This document shows, piece after piece, positions 9,787 to 22,917 of a stretch of DNA of 64,000 nucleotides (its first letter is position 1; each line of letters starts with the position of its first letter). The translations under genes and the position numbers were made by a program. The stretch is from Wenyingzhuangia fucanilytica. GTDB taxonomy: Bacteria > Bacteroidota > Bacteroidia > Flavobacteriales > Flavobacteriaceae. A model generated the notes under the pieces. That model made no database searches and was not told where the DNA came from. It saw only the letters and a list, made by a program, of their open reading frames with translations. Location of the stretch: NCBI RefSeq assembly GCF_001697185.1, contig NZ_CP014224.1, positions 2,898,501 through 2,962,500 of the forward strand. The letters run 5' to 3'.

Positions 9787-12306
9787 TTACTCTTGATTCG
9801 TTTCTGATGACCCTTCTACTCCAGCTTCAGCTTCAGTAGTGTTTTCACTAACATCTACATCTTCCTCATCATCTTTCATTACTTTAGCTACTGCCGCAAT
9901 AGAATCATTATTATTAATGTTAATTAATCTAACTCCTTGAGTTGCTCTACCCATGGTTCTTAATTGCTCAACCTCCATACGGATAGTAATTCCTGATTTA
10001 TTAATAATCATCAAGTCATCTTCATCAGTAACATTTTTGATAGCAACTAACTCACCTGTTTTATCAGAAATATTTAACGTTTTAACTCCTTTACCACCTC
10101 TGTTGGTAATACGATAATCTTCTAATTTAGAACGTTTACCATATCCTTTTTCAGAAACAACTAAGATTTCGCTTTCCATATCATCTACAGCAATCATGCC
10201 AATCACTTCATCCTTATCATGTGCAAGGGTAATTCCTCGTACTCCAGATGCTGTTCTACCCATTGGTCTAGTTTTTTCCTCTTCAAAACGAATTGTTTTA
10301 CCAGACTTAACTGCCAACATTACTTGACTATTTCCATTGGTTAATTTAGCTTCCAATAACTCATCACCTTCTTTAATAGTAATCGCTTGTACACCATTTG
10401 TTCTTGGTCTAGAGTACTGCTCTAATAAAGTCTTTTTAACTTGACCTTGTTTAGTAGCCATGATAACATAATGATTATTGATGTATTCTTCATCTTTTAA
10501 ATCTTCTGTTACCAAGAAAGCTTTTACTTTATCATCATTCTCAATATTGATTAAGTTTTGTAACGCTCTACCTTTAGAAACTTTTGTTCCTTCTGGAATT
10601 TCATACACACGCATCCAGAACACTTTACCTTTTTGAGTAAAGAACATCATGTATTGATGGTTAGTTCCTACAAATAAATGTTCTAAGAAATCTTCGTTTC
10701 TTGTTGCTACACCTTTTTGCCCTTTACCACCTCTATTTTGAGTTTTGTATTCTGATAATGGAGTACGTTTTACATAACCCGCATGAGAAATAGTTACCAC
10801 TACTTTAGAATCAGGAATCATATCCTCAATTCTCATATCTCCTCCAGCGTATTCAATTACAGAACGTCTTTCATCACCATATTTTTCTCTAATAGCAATT
10901 AATTCGTTCTTAATAATTTCCATTCTACGCTCTTCGCTACTTAAAATATCTTTTAAATCAGCAATCAAAAGCATTATCTCTTCGTACTCTGAACGAAGTT
11001 TATCTTGCTCTAGTCCTGTTAACTGACGCAAACGCATTTCTACAATAGCCTTAGCTTGAATCTCAGTCAATTCAAAACGAGCCATTAATTTTTCACGTGC
11101 TTCATCACCATTTTTAGAACCTCTAATAATAGCTATTACTTCGTCAATATTATCAGATGCAATAATTAAACCTTCTAAAATATGAGCTCTTGCTTCAGCC
11201 TTCTTTAAATCAAACTCCGTTCTACGAGTTACTACCTCATGTCTGTGTTCAACAAAGTGATGTATTAAATCTTTTAGGTTTAACATTTCTGGTCTTCCAT
11301 TAACCAAAGCAATGTTGTTAACACTAAAAGAAGTTTGTAAAGAAGTGTATTTGTATAATTTGTTTAAAACAATATTAGGAATTGCATCTTTCTTTAAAAC
11401 ATAGACAACTCTCATTCCCTTACGGTCAGACTCATCTCGAATGTTTGCAATACCTTCTAGTTTTTTCTCATTGACTAACTCAGCAGTTTTTTTAATCATT
11501 TCTGCCTTGTTCACCAAATATGGAATTTCAGTAACAATAATGCAATCTCTACCTTTTATTTCTTCAAAAGTAGCCTTAGCACGCATTACTATTTTTCCTC
11601 TACCGGTATGAAAAGCATCTTTTACACCTTCATAACCATATATAGTTCCTCCTGTAGGAAAATCTGGTGCTTTGATGTGTTCCATCAAACCATCAATATC
11701 AATATCTCTGTTATCAATATAAGCTTCAATACCATTAATTACCTCTGTTAAATTGTGAGGTGCCATGTTTGTAGCCATCCCTACTGCAATACCAGAAGCC
11801 CCGTTCACCAATAAGTTTGGTATACGAGTTGGCAACACAGTTGGTTCGTTTAATGTATCATCAAAGTTTAATCTATAATCAATGGTTTCTTTTTCAATAT
11901 CAGACAACATTTCTTCTGATATTTTTTGCATACGAACCTCTGTATAACGCATTGCTGCCGGACTATCTCCATCTACAGAACCAAAGTTCCCTTGCCCATC
12001 TACCATCATATAACGTACACTCCAATCTTGAGCCATACGCACCATTGAGTCATACACTGAGGTATCTCCGTGTGGGTGATACTTTCCTAATACTTCTCCT
12101 ACTACTCTTGCAGATTTTTTATACGCTCCAGTTGACTTAATTCCCAACTCATGCATTCCATATAGGACACGTCTATGTACTGGCTTTAACCCATCTCTTA
12201 CATCTGGTAGTGCACGTGACACAATTACAGACATTGAATAATCAATATAAGCAGATTTCATCTGCTCTTCAATATTAATAGGGATCAGCTTTTCTCCTTC
12301 AATCAT
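9787..12306 (-). CDS. gyrA: DNA gyrase subunit A
   Basis: 839 residues. The catalytic tyrosine is Tyr121 in [10 protein letters not shown]. The quinolone-determining region reads [11 protein letters not shown], with Thr82 and Asp86 at the positions equal to E. coli Ser83 and Asp87. The C-terminal beta-pinwheel carries the GyrA box NRGGKGQKG, which identifies gyrase rather than topoisomerase IV. The last ~28 residues are a very acidic tail ([10 protein letters not shown]), as known in other GyrA proteins where it tunes supercoiling. It introduces negative supercoils with GyrB, which is not in this window. A TPR gene follows directly. Confidence 0.98.
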   Translation of the reverse strand: MIEGEKLIPINIEEQMKSAYIDYSMSVIVSRALPDVRDGLKPVHRRVLYGMHELGIKSTGAYKKSARVVGEVLGKYHPHGDTSVYDSMVRMAQDWSVRYMMVDGQGNFGSVDGDSPAAMRYTEVRMQKISEEMLSDIEKETIDYRLNFDDTLNEPTVLPTRIPNLLVNGASGIAVGMATNMAPHNLTEVINGIEAYIDNRDIDIDGLMEHIKAPDFPTGGTIYGYEGVKDAFHTGRGKIVMRAKATFEEIKGRDCIIVTEIPYLVNKAEMIKKTAELVNEKKLEGIANIRDESDRKGMRVVYVLKKDAIPNIVLNKLYKYTSLQTSFSVNNIALVNGRPEMLNLKDLIHHFVEHRHEVVTRRTEFDLKKAEARAHILEGLIIASDNIDEVIAIIRGSKNGDEAREKLMARFELTEIQAKAIVEMRLRQLTGLEQDKLRSEYEEIMLLIADLKDILSSEERRMEIIKNELIAIREKYGDERRSVIEYAGGDMRIEDMIPDSKVVVTISHAGYVKRTPLSEYKTQNRGGKGQKGVATRNEDFLEHLFVGTNHQYMMFFTQKGKVFWMRVYEIPEGTKVSKGRALQNLINIENDDKVKAFLVTEDLKDEEYINNHYVIMATKQGQVKKTLLEQYSRPRTNGVQAITIKEGDELLEAKLTNGNSQVMLAVKSGKTIRFEEEKTRPMGRTASGVRGITLAHDKDEVIGMIAVDDMESEILVVSEKGYGKRSKLEDYRITNRGGKGVKTLNISDKTGELVAIKNVTDEDDLMIINKSGITIRMEVEQLRTMGRATQGVRLININNNDSIAAVAKVMKDDEEDVDVSENTTEAEAGVEGSSETNQE

Positions 12307-12597
12307 GTATATTATTCTTAAGTTATATTTTATTTATCAACATAGCAATTTACATCTTTTCATCGGTTTTACAAGTTTAGCAAACTCCTAATTTAACCAC
12401 AAGTTATTAACAAATAAAACCTATTGACTATTGTCTTCGTATATGTTTTATCAACATATTTGCTTTTCAATACGCTGATTTACAGAAAAATAAAAACAAG
12501 ACAATCTGTCTTATGATAACAATGGCAAGCAAATTGTAATTTATCTAAAAAAAATCTACTAAATTTACGTAGAACCTAATCTTAAAAACGATAGAAT

Positions 12598-15171
12598 ATG
12601 GATGATAATTTCTCACAAGAAGTTAAAGATGTGATTGGTTTCAGTAAGGAAGAGGCTATCAGACTAGGTCATGACTTTATTGGCACTGAACATTTGGTGT
12701 TAGGTATTATTCGAAATCAAACAAGCAAGGCTAATGATATGCTAATTGCCTTAGATGTAAACCTTGAGTATTTAAAACACAAGGTAGAGGCTTTGCACCC
12801 TATTTCTAGCTTACCAATACCTGCTGGTGAAAGAAGAAACCTACATTTAACTAAACAAGCTGAAAAGGCGCTAAAATCTACTTTTTTAGAAGCTAGATTA
12901 TACAACAGCACAACAGTTGATACTGCTTTGTTGCTGCTTTGTATTTTGCGAAATGAAAATGACCCAATTACTAAAATACTAGACAAACTGCACATTACTT
13001 ACAACGATGTTAAGTCCTTGTACAAGCAATTAACGCAAGGTGGTGAAGACGAAGATGAACTTGATGAAGCTATAGAGGACACTTTTAACTCACCAAGCAA
13101 TGAAAGTTCTCAAGATTTTTCTGGAGGAAATGCAGGTTCTTTTGAAAGAAGCCAACCGCAAACACCAAATCCTAATAAAAAATCTAAAACTCCTGTTTTA
13201 GATAATTTTGGTAGAGATTTAACTTTTCTTGCAGAAACTGATAAATTGGATCCTGTAGTTGGACGTACTGCAGAAATTGAACGTGTTTCTCAAATTTTAA
13301 GTAGACGTAAGAAAAACAACCCAATGCTTATTGGTGAACCTGGGGTGGGTAAATCTGCAATTGCAGAGGGCTTAGCTCTTAGAATTGTACAACGTAAAGT
13401 TTCTAGAATTCTTTTTAACAAACGTGTAGTTTCTTTAGATTTAGCTAGTCTTGTAGCTGGTACTAAATACAGAGGTCAGTTTGAAGAAAGAATGAAAGCT
13501 TTGATGAATGAATTAGAAAAAAATGATGATATCATTTTATTTATTGATGAAATTCATACCATTGTTGGTGCTGGTGGAGCTACAGGTTCTTTAGATGCTT
13601 CAAACATGTTAAAACCTGCCTTAGCAAGAGGTGAAATACAATGTATTGGTGCTACTACTTTAGATGAGTATCGTCAAAATATTGAAAAAGATGGTGCCTT
13701 AGAAAGACGTTTTCAAAAAGTAATTGTAGAACCTACAACAGAAGAAGAAACTGTTCAAATTTTACAAAATATTAAAGGTAAATACGAAGATCATCACAAT
13801 GTTACTTTTACCGATGAAGCTATTGTTGCTTGTGTAAAATTGACAAATCGTTACATGACTGATCGATTTTTACCAGATAAAGCTATTGATGCCTTAGATG
13901 AATCTGGGTCTAGAATACACATCACAAATATTGTAGTCCCTAAACAGATTATTAAACTTGAAGCTGAGCTAGAAAACATCAAAGACAAAAAAACAAAAGC
14001 AGTTAACGGTCAAAAATACGAAGAAGCTGCTAAGTTAAGAGATGATGAAAAAAATATGGAAGCTGCATTGGCTTCTGCTCAACAACAATGGGAAGAAGCT
14101 GCTAGAAAAAACAGAGAAGTAGTTACCGAAGAAAATGTAGCCGAAGTTGTTTCTATGATGACAGGGATTCCTGTAAACAGAGTTGCCGAAGCTGAAAGCA
14201 GTAAGTTAAGAGAATTACCAACTACCATAAAAGGTAAAGTAATTGGTCAAGACGAAGCTGTTGCAAAAGTGATAAAAGCCATACAACGTAACCGAGTTGG
14301 ATTAAAAGACCCTAACAAACCTATTGGATCGTTTATCTTTTTAGGTCAAACAGGAGTTGGTAAAACACAATTGGCAAAAGTATTGGCTACAGAAATGTTC
14401 GACTCTGAAGATGCGTTAATCCGTATTGACATGAGTGAGTACATGGAAAAGTTTGCTATTTCAAGATTGGTAGGAGCACCTCCAGGATATGTAGGTTATG
14501 AAGAAGGTGGACAATTAACCGAAAAAGTTAGAAGAAAACCTTATTCAATTGTCTTATTAGATGAAATTGAAAAAGCACATCCTGATGTATTTAATATGTT
14601 GTTACAAATTTTAGATGACGGATATGTTACTGATAGCTTAGGTAGAAAAATTGATTTTAGAAATACAATTATCATCATGACTTCTAATATTGGTGCTCGT
14701 CAAGTAAAAGACTTTGGTGCAGGTGTTGGTTTTGGAACCGCTTCTAAAAAAGCACAAGCCAACGACCATATTAAAAGTGTGATTGAAGGTGCATTGAAAA
14801 AATCTTTTGCTCCTGAATTCTTAAACAGAATTGATGATGTTATTTTATTCAACGCTTTAGAAAGAGAAGATATCCACAAAATTATAGATATTGAATTATC
14901 TAAATTAACCAAACGTATTAGTGGTTTAGGATATACTTTAATTTTAAGCGATGATGCTAAAGATTACATAGCAGAAAAAGGCTTTGATCAAAAGTACGGA
15001 GCTAGACCTTTAAAAAGAGCTATTCAAAAATATATTGAAGATGTTTTAGCAGAAGAAATAGTCAATTCTAATCTAAATGATGGTGACATTATTAAAATGA
15101 ATTTAGATAAAGAAAAACAAGAATTAACCATTTCTATTGAACATCAAGAAAATTCAGAAATGAAAGAATAA
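12598..15171 (+). CDS. clpC: ClpC-type AAA+ unfoldase
   Basis: 857 residues: Clp N-terminal domain (~1-145), a glycine/asparagine-rich linker (~146-200), AAA+ module 1 with Walker A GEPGVGKS (246-253), a middle domain containing a UVR-like stretch ([14 protein letters not shown]), and AAA+ module 2 with Walker A GQTGVGKT (~583-590). The UVR-type middle domain and absence of the long ClpB coiled coil make this ClpC rather than ClpB. It feeds unfolded substrates to ClpP, which is not encoded here. It is monocistronic, divergent from gyrA, with TAAATTTA, one base off the -7 consensus, about 45 bp before ATG. A terminator follows within 35 bp. Confidence 0.95.
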   Translation: MDDNFSQEVKDVIGFSKEEAIRLGHDFIGTEHLVLGIIRNQTSKANDMLIALDVNLEYLKHKVEALHPISSLPIPAGERRNLHLTKQAEKALKSTFLEARLYNSTTVDTALLLLCILRNENDPITKILDKLHITYNDVKSLYKQLTQGGEDEDELDEAIEDTFNSPSNESSQDFSGGNAGSFERSQPQTPNPNKKSKTPVLDNFGRDLTFLAETDKLDPVVGRTAEIERVSQILSRRKKNNPMLIGEPGVGKSAIAEGLALRIVQRKVSRILFNKRVVSLDLASLVAGTKYRGQFEERMKALMNELEKNDDIILFIDEIHTIVGAGGATGSLDASNMLKPALARGEIQCIGATTLDEYRQNIEKDGALERRFQKVIVEPTTEEETVQILQNIKGKYEDHHNVTFTDEAIVACVKLTNRYMTDRFLPDKAIDALDESGSRIHITNIVVPKQIIKLEAELENIKDKKTKAVNGQKYEEAAKLRDDEKNMEAALASAQQQWEEAARKNREVVTEENVAEVVSMMTGIPVNRVAEAESSKLRELPTTIKGKVIGQDEAVAKVIKAIQRNRVGLKDPNKPIGSFIFLGQTGVGKTQLAKVLATEMFDSEDALIRIDMSEYMEKFAISRLVGAPPGYVGYEEGGQLTEKVRRKPYSIVLLDEIEKAHPDVFNMLLQILDDGYVTDSLGRKIDFRNTIIIMTSNIGARQVKDFGAGVGFGTASKKAQANDHIKSVIEGALKKSFAPEFLNRIDDVILFNALEREDIHKIIDIELSKLTKRISGLGYTLILSDDAKDYIAEKGFDQKYGARPLKRAIQKYIEDVLAEEIVNSNLNDGDIIKMNLDKEKQELTISIEHQENSEMKE

Positions 15172-15204
15172 AAAAAGAGGAACTAATTTAGTTCCTCTTT
15201 TTTT
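15172..15204. terminator. Bidirectional terminator between clpC and the umu operon
   Basis: A 9-bp stem GAGGAACTA/TAGTTCCTC with a 3-nt loop, extended by A-run and T-run pairing, starts right after the clpC stop and ends 6 bp before the convergent gene's stop. Confidence 0.85.
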
Positions 15205-15209
15205 TTATG

Positions 15210-15977
15210 CTATAAAATAATATCTCTTAATTTGATTCCTACTTTTTCTAAAAACGGAAGCTCTAATACCACTGCATTTATTTTTAATACCGCTTCCTTT
15301 TGTTCCTTGGTCAATAACTCAAAAACTTTTTGAGTTGTTATTAATTTTCCATCAACAAACTTCATATCAAAAACTCCTTGAGCTACTTGTTCTTTTGTAA
15401 AAGTTAATGTTTCTATTCCATGTCCTTTTATAAGAGAGAACAACTGCTTTTTTAATTTTTTATCAGTGATATACTCTAGACAAATTAACAATGTATTTCC
15501 CGAAAAAATTGCAATATCACTTGTGAGTATACCTTCTGGAATATCAAAGCCAAAAGGAGTCAATTCAAAATCCTCGCAATACTCCTCAAACAAAGATTCA
15601 TCGGTTTTGTTATTAATTCCACACAAAGCAATTTCAGCTTCAAAATGAGCTACCAAACTATTTTGTCCGTAAAAATAAACTTCCTCATCAGCTGCCTCAG
15701 TATAATCAATTACTTCTTTATCCTCTACTTCTAAAACAGTATCTATTATTTGATAAAAATCACGAATATCTTTTACAGGAGAAACTGCAATTTGCTCATT
15801 GTTTTTAAAAAATAAACTAGAAATAGTTAAAGGATTTATTTGTTCAAAATCTAAAACTTTAAAATCCGAAACTTTTTTAATCGTTTCAAAATCCATTTGT
15901 AACAATTGTTTTTGTGCATTGGGTAAAAACCCCAAAGACTTATCAAATATCCAATTCCTAAAATCTATCAATATCAT
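15210..15977 (-). CDS. Unknown protein, third gene of the umu operon
   Basis: 255 residues; I do not recognise the family. No signal peptide or membrane helix is seen and the protein is rich in acidic residues. Its ATG starts one base after the umuD stop, so it is translated with UmuD from one mRNA. By eye the second half (DIAIFSGNTLLICLEYI, FTKEQVAQGVFDMKF) recalls the layout of the arginine-deiminase/amidinotransferase fold, but no catalytic His/Cys pair stands out, so this is only a weak structural guess. The tight linkage suggests an accessory role in damage tolerance. Confidence that it is a real gene is high; function is unassigned. Confidence 0.8.
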   Translation of the reverse strand: MILIDFRNWIFDKSLGFLPNAQKQLLQMDFETIKKVSDFKVLDFEQINPLTISSLFFKNNEQIAVSPVKDIRDFYQIIDTVLEVEDKEVIDYTEAADEEVYFYGQNSLVAHFEAEIALCGINNKTDESLFEEYCEDFELTPFGFDIPEGILTSDIAIFSGNTLLICLEYITDKKLKKQLFSLIKGHGIETLTFTKEQVAQGVFDMKFVDGKLITTQKVFELLTKEQKEAVLKINAVVLELPFLEKVGIKLRDIIL

Positions 15978-15978
15978 A

Positions 15979-16401
15979 CTATACTTTTTTAATCACATAG
16001 GTTACTATTCCCCATATTACCAATTCCTGATCTTCACCTACTTTTATTTCTTGGTAACTTTTATTTTCGGGAACCAAATATACACCATCCTTATCAACTC
16101 TTAATCTTTTAACAGTAAAGTCACCATCTAACATGCAAACAGCAATTTTACCGTTCTGAGGTTCCAAACTTCTATCAATTACCAACAAATCTCCATCAGA
16201 CATTCCTGCATCTTGCATAGAATCACCATCAACTTTAGCATAAAAAGTAGCTGTTTCATTTTTAACTAATTCTTTATCTAAAGAAATTCTTTTTCCTTGA
16301 AAATCTTCGGCAGGAGAAGGAAAACCAGCTTTAATTCCAGCTTCTACAAAAGGAATTTTTACAAATCCATTAGATTCATATTTATAAAAAGTTAAAACCA
16401 T
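15979..16401 (-). CDS. umuD: UmuD-like autocleaving subunit (S24 peptidase)
   Basis: 140 residues, the UmuD size (no DNA-binding domain). The self-cleavage site is Ala25-Gly26 in KAGFPSPAEDF. The catalytic Ser61 lies in DGDSMQDAGM and the Lys98 base in DFTVKRL, matching LexA/UmuD spacing. After RecA-stimulated cleavage, UmuD' dimers normally join UmuC to make the error-prone polymerase Pol V. Its ATG overlaps the umuC TAA by one base, so the two are co-translated; here umuC comes first, the reverse of the E. coli order. Confidence 0.94.
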   Translation of the reverse strand: MVLTFYKYESNGFVKIPFVEAGIKAGFPSPAEDFQGKRISLDKELVKNETATFYAKVDGDSMQDAGMSDGDLLVIDRSLEPQNGKIAVCMLDGDFTVKRLRVDKDGVYLVPENKSYQEIKVGEDQELVIWGIVTYVIKKV

Positions 16402-17654
16402 TATTTACAATTTATAGTAATAATATCACTTAATCTGGTAGTGTATTGTGGTGATAAATGTTCTTGTCTCATTTTCCAAGTTCTTTTAATATCTTGATTA
16501 GCTAGCTTCAATTTCCCTTGCCCCATCTTATCATTTAAAGTATCCATTGTACGCATTAATAATTGATGTTTAGGATTCTCATCTCCAAACAACCTAGTTT
16601 GATGACTTGCATTAGGCTTAATAGACACTAAAATTACGCCCGCTTTTTTATAAGTATATCCTACTTTAAAAATTTCACGTAATTTTTCTAAAACTCCTTT
16701 GGTAATAGTAATACTAGAACTCGTAGCAAAACCAAAGTGAACCATAGCTCCTAACTTTACATAATCTTTTCCAAACCTATTTGATTTTAAAAAAACATAG
16801 GCTGCGGAACATTCACTTTTCTGTTTTCTTAACTTTTCTGCACAACTATTAGCAAAGGTGGCAACTCGCTCCTCAATTTCTTTTAAATCTGATACTACAT
16901 TGGGAAAACTTCGTGTTGTTGCAATCATGTATTTATCATGTACTTCCTCAAAACCAATTGTTGGCTTTCCCTCCAAATCACGTTTTAAGCGCAAACCTAC
17001 TACAGAAAACTTATTCCTAACCAATTCGTCCGATAATAAAGTAAATTCATAAGCTTTATCAACATTCATCTCCTTTAACTTAGTTGCCAAACGTCTTCCA
17101 ATTCCCCAAACATCACCAATCCGAGTCCATTTTAAGGCTTTTATGCGTTGCTCATCCGTACCAATTACATAAACATTTTGAGTTTGCTCCGGATATTTTT
17201 TAACAATATTATTAGCCAACTTAGCCAGTGCTTTACTTGCTGCAATTCCCACACTCACCGGTAAACCCAAATGCTGCATAACATCATCCTTAATCTGTTT
17301 ACCTATCAACTCCGCCTCCTTACCCGATACATTTTTTAGTTTAAAAAAAGCTTCATCAATAGAATAAGGCTCAATATCATCTACATATTTACTAATAATC
17401 GACATTACTCTAGAACTCATATCTCCATACAAAGTATAGTTCGAAGAAAAAACATGAATCCCATACTTTTTAAAGTCATTCTTATTCTTAAAAGCAACAG
17501 CCCCCATTTTAACATATGGCTTTGCTTCCTTACTGCGCGCAATTACACAACCATCATTATTAGATAAAACCACTATAGGTTTTCCTATCAAATTAGGTTT
17601 AAAAGCACGCTCACACGATGCGTAAAAACTATTACAATCTACAATTCCATACAT
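16401..17654 (-). CDS. umuC: UmuC-like Y-family DNA polymerase
   Basis: 417 residues from the chosen start MYGIVDCNSFYASCER. An ATG 13 codons further upstream is open in frame, but the family begins at the chosen Met and a -7 element TACCTTTG ends 5 bp before it, so the longer form would not be transcribed from that promoter. Metal-binding residues are Asp6 in VDCNSFYAS and Asp100/Glu101 in YSIDEAF. Finger, little-finger and C-terminal UmuC regions follow in normal order. It performs translesion synthesis with UmuD'. The TAA overlaps the umuD ATG. No obvious LexA palindrome is seen upstream. Confidence 0.95.
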   Translation of the reverse strand: MYGIVDCNSFYASCERAFKPNLIGKPIVVLSNNDGCVIARSKEAKPYVKMGAVAFKNKNDFKKYGIHVFSSNYTLYGDMSSRVMSIISKYVDDIEPYSIDEAFFKLKNVSGKEAELIGKQIKDDVMQHLGLPVSVGIAASKALAKLANNIVKKYPEQTQNVYVIGTDEQRIKALKWTRIGDVWGIGRRLATKLKEMNVDKAYEFTLLSDELVRNKFSVVGLRLKRDLEGKPTIGFEEVHDKYMIATTRSFPNVVSDLKEIEERVATFANSCAEKLRKQKSECSAAYVFLKSNRFGKDYVKLGAMVHFGFATSSSITITKGVLEKLREIFKVGYTYKKAGVILVSIKPNASHQTRLFGDENPKHQLLMRTMDTLNDKMGQGKLKLANQDIKRTWKMRQEHLSPQYTTRLSDIITINCK

Positions 17655-17658
17655 ACCA

Positions 17659-17666
17659 CAAAGGTA
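17659..17666 (-). promoter_or_regulatory. -7 promoter element of umuC (TACCTTTG)
   Basis: The reverse strand reads TACCTTTG, a perfect TAnnTTTG, with only TGGT between it and the umuC ATG. No good -33 TTTG is found at the usual spacing of about 19 bp. Transcription should begin at or next to the start codon. Confidence 0.6.
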
Positions 17667-17850
17667 AATCAAAACACTGTTATATAAATGCATTTAAATA
17701 TTTGGGTGTTCCTCTGAAATCAATTCTGGGTCGTGCTTTCGTTACTCGCTTTTCTTTTCGGTACTGAACTTATTCTAGCATCTCAAAAAAAGAGCTCAAA
17801 CAAAAATTTATCTTGAGCTAGTCGAAAAACTCAATCACTAATACAAAACA

Positions 17851-17858
17851 TAAATTTG
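17851..17858 (+). promoter_or_regulatory. -7 promoter element of the DUF72 gene (TAAATTTG)
   Basis: A perfect TAnnTTTG 12 bp before ATG, giving a 5' leader of only a few bases. No good -33 partner is seen. This element decides the start codon, because the competing TTG lies inside it. Confidence 0.55.
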
Positions 17859-17870
17859 TACTTTTACCCT

Positions 17871-18773
17871 ATGAAATTCGGAAAAGTACCCAACCCAGAT
17901 AATATTGATTTTACTTTACCTAAAGATCATCCTGATACTCATACGGTATTTAATAAATCATTTATAGGTAAAACTGAATTTTCAATTGGCTGTGCCAAAT
18001 GGAACAAACAAGATTTAAAAGGTTTTTATCCAAGAGGAACAAAAGATGAATTAGTATATTACAGTACTCACTTTAATAGTATAGAATTAAACGCTACGTT
18101 TTATAATTTATACCCTCAAGAACAATTTCAAAAGTGGTATCAAAAAACACCTAGTAATTTTAAGTTCTATCCTAAAATCACCAAAGATATATCTCACTAT
18201 TACGAGTTAGAGGAACCTTCATACCCTATTACAGAACTCTTTTTAAATAATGTAATTGCGTTAAAAGAAAAATTAGGAGCCATTTTTCTTCAAATGAATG
18301 AAGAATTTAGTCCTAAAGATTTTTTAAAGTTAGAGGACTATATTAACACTTGGCCAAAGGAAATACCACTTGCAATAGAACTAAGACATACAGATTGGTA
18401 TAATAACCCTAAAGTTTCTCATCAATTATATCAGCTTTATCAGGAGAACAACATTAGCAACATTATTACCGATACGGCAGGAAGAAGAGATTTACTCCAT
18501 ATGAGATTAACCAATAGTAAACCTTTTATAAGATTTGTGGGGTCAAATCATCCCTCAGACTTTCATAGGCTTGATGATTGGGTTGATAGAATTGAATATT
18601 GGATTAAACAAGGTCTAACTTCCATTTCATTTTTTATTCATCAAAATATAGAAGAAGAGTCTGTATTATTATCCTCTTATTTTGTCAAAAAACTAAACCA
18701 CAGATTGGGGTTAAAGTTAACAGTACCTAAAACACTACAAGATATTCAAGGTCAACAACAAACATTATTTTAA
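17871..18773 (+). CDS. DUF72-family protein
   Basis: 300 residues from ATG at MKFGKVPNPDNIDF; a TTG 15 bp upstream is in frame but lies inside the promoter element TAAATTTG and is rejected. The family signature is visible: FSIGCAKWNKQDLKGFYP, STHFNSIELNATFYN near 65-80, and AIELRHTDW and FVGSNHP later. DUF72 proteins adopt a TIM-barrel fold; their reaction has not been established as far as I know. No signal peptide is present, so it is cytoplasmic. It is divergent from umuC across about 215 bp, and a regulatory link with the umu operon cannot be excluded. Confidence 0.88.
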   Translation: MKFGKVPNPDNIDFTLPKDHPDTHTVFNKSFIGKTEFSIGCAKWNKQDLKGFYPRGTKDELVYYSTHFNSIELNATFYNLYPQEQFQKWYQKTPSNFKFYPKITKDISHYYELEEPSYPITELFLNNVIALKEKLGAIFLQMNEEFSPKDFLKLEDYINTWPKEIPLAIELRHTDWYNNPKVSHQLYQLYQENNISNIITDTAGRRDLLHMRLTNSKPFIRFVGSNHPSDFHRLDDWVDRIEYWIKQGLTSISFFIHQNIEEESVLLSSYFVKKLNHRLGLKLTVPKTLQDIQGQQQTLF

Positions 18774-18807
18774 CAGCTAACCATATTAAAAGGTCTTTTA
18801 ACAGCTA
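18768..18807. repeat. 12-bp direct repeat TTTTAACAGCTA
   Basis: Two identical copies (18768-18779 and 18796-18807) have start points 28 bp apart. The first overlaps the DUF72 stop codon. Between them lies the palindrome TTAAAAGGTCTTTTAA, whose right half runs into the second copy. The purpose is unknown; the palindrome may be a weak terminator. Confidence 0.5.
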
Positions 18808-18937
18808 TTCTTTCAATCAAGAACCATGCTATTACATAGATATATAACTGATTTAAAACATATCTACACAAATCATTACACATTCTCCAAAAGATATAAT
18901 AGTCTGATATTTGTAATAAATATAAAATATATCAGTT

Positions 18938-19054
18938 ATGTTAGAAACAAAAACCACAACGACAGACAATAGATTTGTATTTTCTATGTCTCCAAACAGA
19001 CCTTATGAATCTGGAAAGCGTACAAGCTATTTCAAAAACTACTTTAGACGTTAA
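18938..19054 (+). CDS. Small 38-residue basic-tailed protein (candidate)
   Basis: ATG to TAA encodes 38 residues starting MLETKTTTTDNRFVF and ending in an aromatic, basic stretch SYFKNYFRR. I do not recognise it. An imperfect -7 element GATATTTG lies about 27 bp before ATG. Downstream comes about 180 bp with only tiny ORFs, then a strong terminator at 19235, so a transcript of about 350 nt is likely. It may be a true small protein, a leader, or the coding part of a regulatory RNA. It sits between the DUF72 gene and the 3' end of the rRNA operon. Confidence 0.4.
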   Translation: MLETKTTTTDNRFVFSMSPNRPYESGKRTSYFKNYFRR

Positions 19055-19234
19055 GTCAATTGTATATCAGATTTATCAAGAAATGATCAGAATTCAATTC
19101 TAATTTCAATTAGATTGAAAATTAACCAACCATTAAAAAAGTATAATCATGAAAAAACAACAGAAAAATTAAGCTATGCAACTACCAAACAAGAGAACTA
19201 ATATCTTATGTAGTTCATATCAAGCAGTAAACTA
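19055..19234 (+). other. Untranslated stretch of the small transcription unit
   Basis: Between the 38-codon ORF and the terminator there are only ORFs of 6 to 19 codons (for example MQLPNKRTNILCSSYQAVN from an ATG near 19174) and a small hairpin TCTAAT-TTCA-ATTAGA near 19100. No known RNA family is recognised. Confidence 0.35.
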
Positions 19235-19274
19235 AAAGCCGATTCTAAATAAATAGTAGAATCGGCTTTTTTAT
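19235..19274 (+). terminator. Intrinsic terminator of the small transcription unit
   Basis: A 13-bp perfect stem (AAAGCCGATTCTA and complement) with a 9-nt loop is followed by a run of T. No annotated gene other than the 38-codon ORF lies upstream to use it. Confidence 0.85.
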
Positions 19275-19310
19275 TGGTTGTTGTTTTTGTTTATGATAGG
19301 TTATAAAACA

Positions 19311-19348
19311 AAAAATCCTCATTCAAATAAATGAATGAGGATTTAAAA
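19311..19348 (-). terminator. Terminator of the rRNA operon
   Basis: A 13-bp stem (AAATCCTCATTCA and complement, 6-nt loop) lies just past the 5S 3' end. The reverse strand reads through the stem into a T-rich tract. Confidence 0.85.
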
Positions 19349-19349
19349 A

Positions 19350-19457
<108 letters not shown>

Positions 19458-19624
19458 GGTCTTATCAGTTATAAAGCTTTCAAGTTTATAAAATTCTAAA
19501 GTATTTAAACCTTTTAACTTTATTCTTTCTAACTTTTAACTAACAGTATATGTTAACATATTGATATCAATATTGTTTGTTTATTTTTCTTACTTGAGTT
19601 CTAAAACTTAATAATTAAAGCCCG

Positions 19625-22425
<2,801 letters not shown>

Positions 22426-22660
22426 CTTTTGCGTCTTTAATCATTAATGGTCGAAACCATTCTGTTTTTACAACTTGCGTTGTTATTTTTATTATAATTC
22501 TATCATTGCTGATAGATTCTAATGTCTACTCAAGTAATATTATTTTTTAAACAATATTATTATCAATATGTCAATGAACTTTTACAATGAACAATTTTCA
22601 ATTTACAATGAACAACAAATAATATCGCTTATTGTTAATTGTCAATTGCTAATTGACTTG
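22426..22660 (-). other. 23S-tRNA-Ala spacer
   Basis: This AT-rich transcribed spacer contains overlapping simple repeats built on CAATTTACAATGAACAA and TTGTTAATTGTCAATTGCTAATTG. They can form weak hairpins but include no gene. It probably contains the processing stem on the 5' side of 23S. Confidence 0.5.
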
Positions 22661-22735
<75 letters not shown>

Positions 22736-22737
22736 TT

Positions 22738-22912
22738 ACTAGTAGTTAGTAATTAGTTTATTAGTCATTAGTAATTACTAATTCGTAATTCGTAATTATT
22801 TCTGCTTCTAGAATTTCCTGTATGATACAATCTATCTTGTTACTTGTTTAGTGTTTTAGTCATTCGTCTTTTCTCAAAAACTTTCAACTTTAAAACCTTT
22901 AACTTTGAACTC
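22738..22912. repeat. Simple repeats between the spacer tRNAs
   Basis: A block of imperfect TAGTAATTAG / TAATTCG units (about 22738-22800) is followed by AACTTT-rich units near 22875-22910. A similar AACTTT-rich tract lies at the other end of the 23S gene near 19495-19545. These low-complexity tracts are inside the transcribed spacer; no gene is present. Confidence 0.55.
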
Positions 22913-22917
22913 TTTTG

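Noticed and set aside
12041-12075. GyrA Thr82 as a quinolone-resistance mutation
   Set aside because: Thr at this position is natural in some bacteria, so resistance cannot be inferred from it.
15979-17654. umuCD as part of an integrated element
   Set aside because: No integrase, repeats or composition shift; both flanks are core genes with normal terminators.
17655-17693. 13-codon N-terminal extension of UmuC
   Set aside because: Not in the family and lies upstream of and across the -7 element.
22738-22912. Simple repeats in the rRNA spacer as a CRISPR-like or mobile repeat
   Set aside because: Units are irregular, short and without spacers; they are low-complexity spacer DNA.
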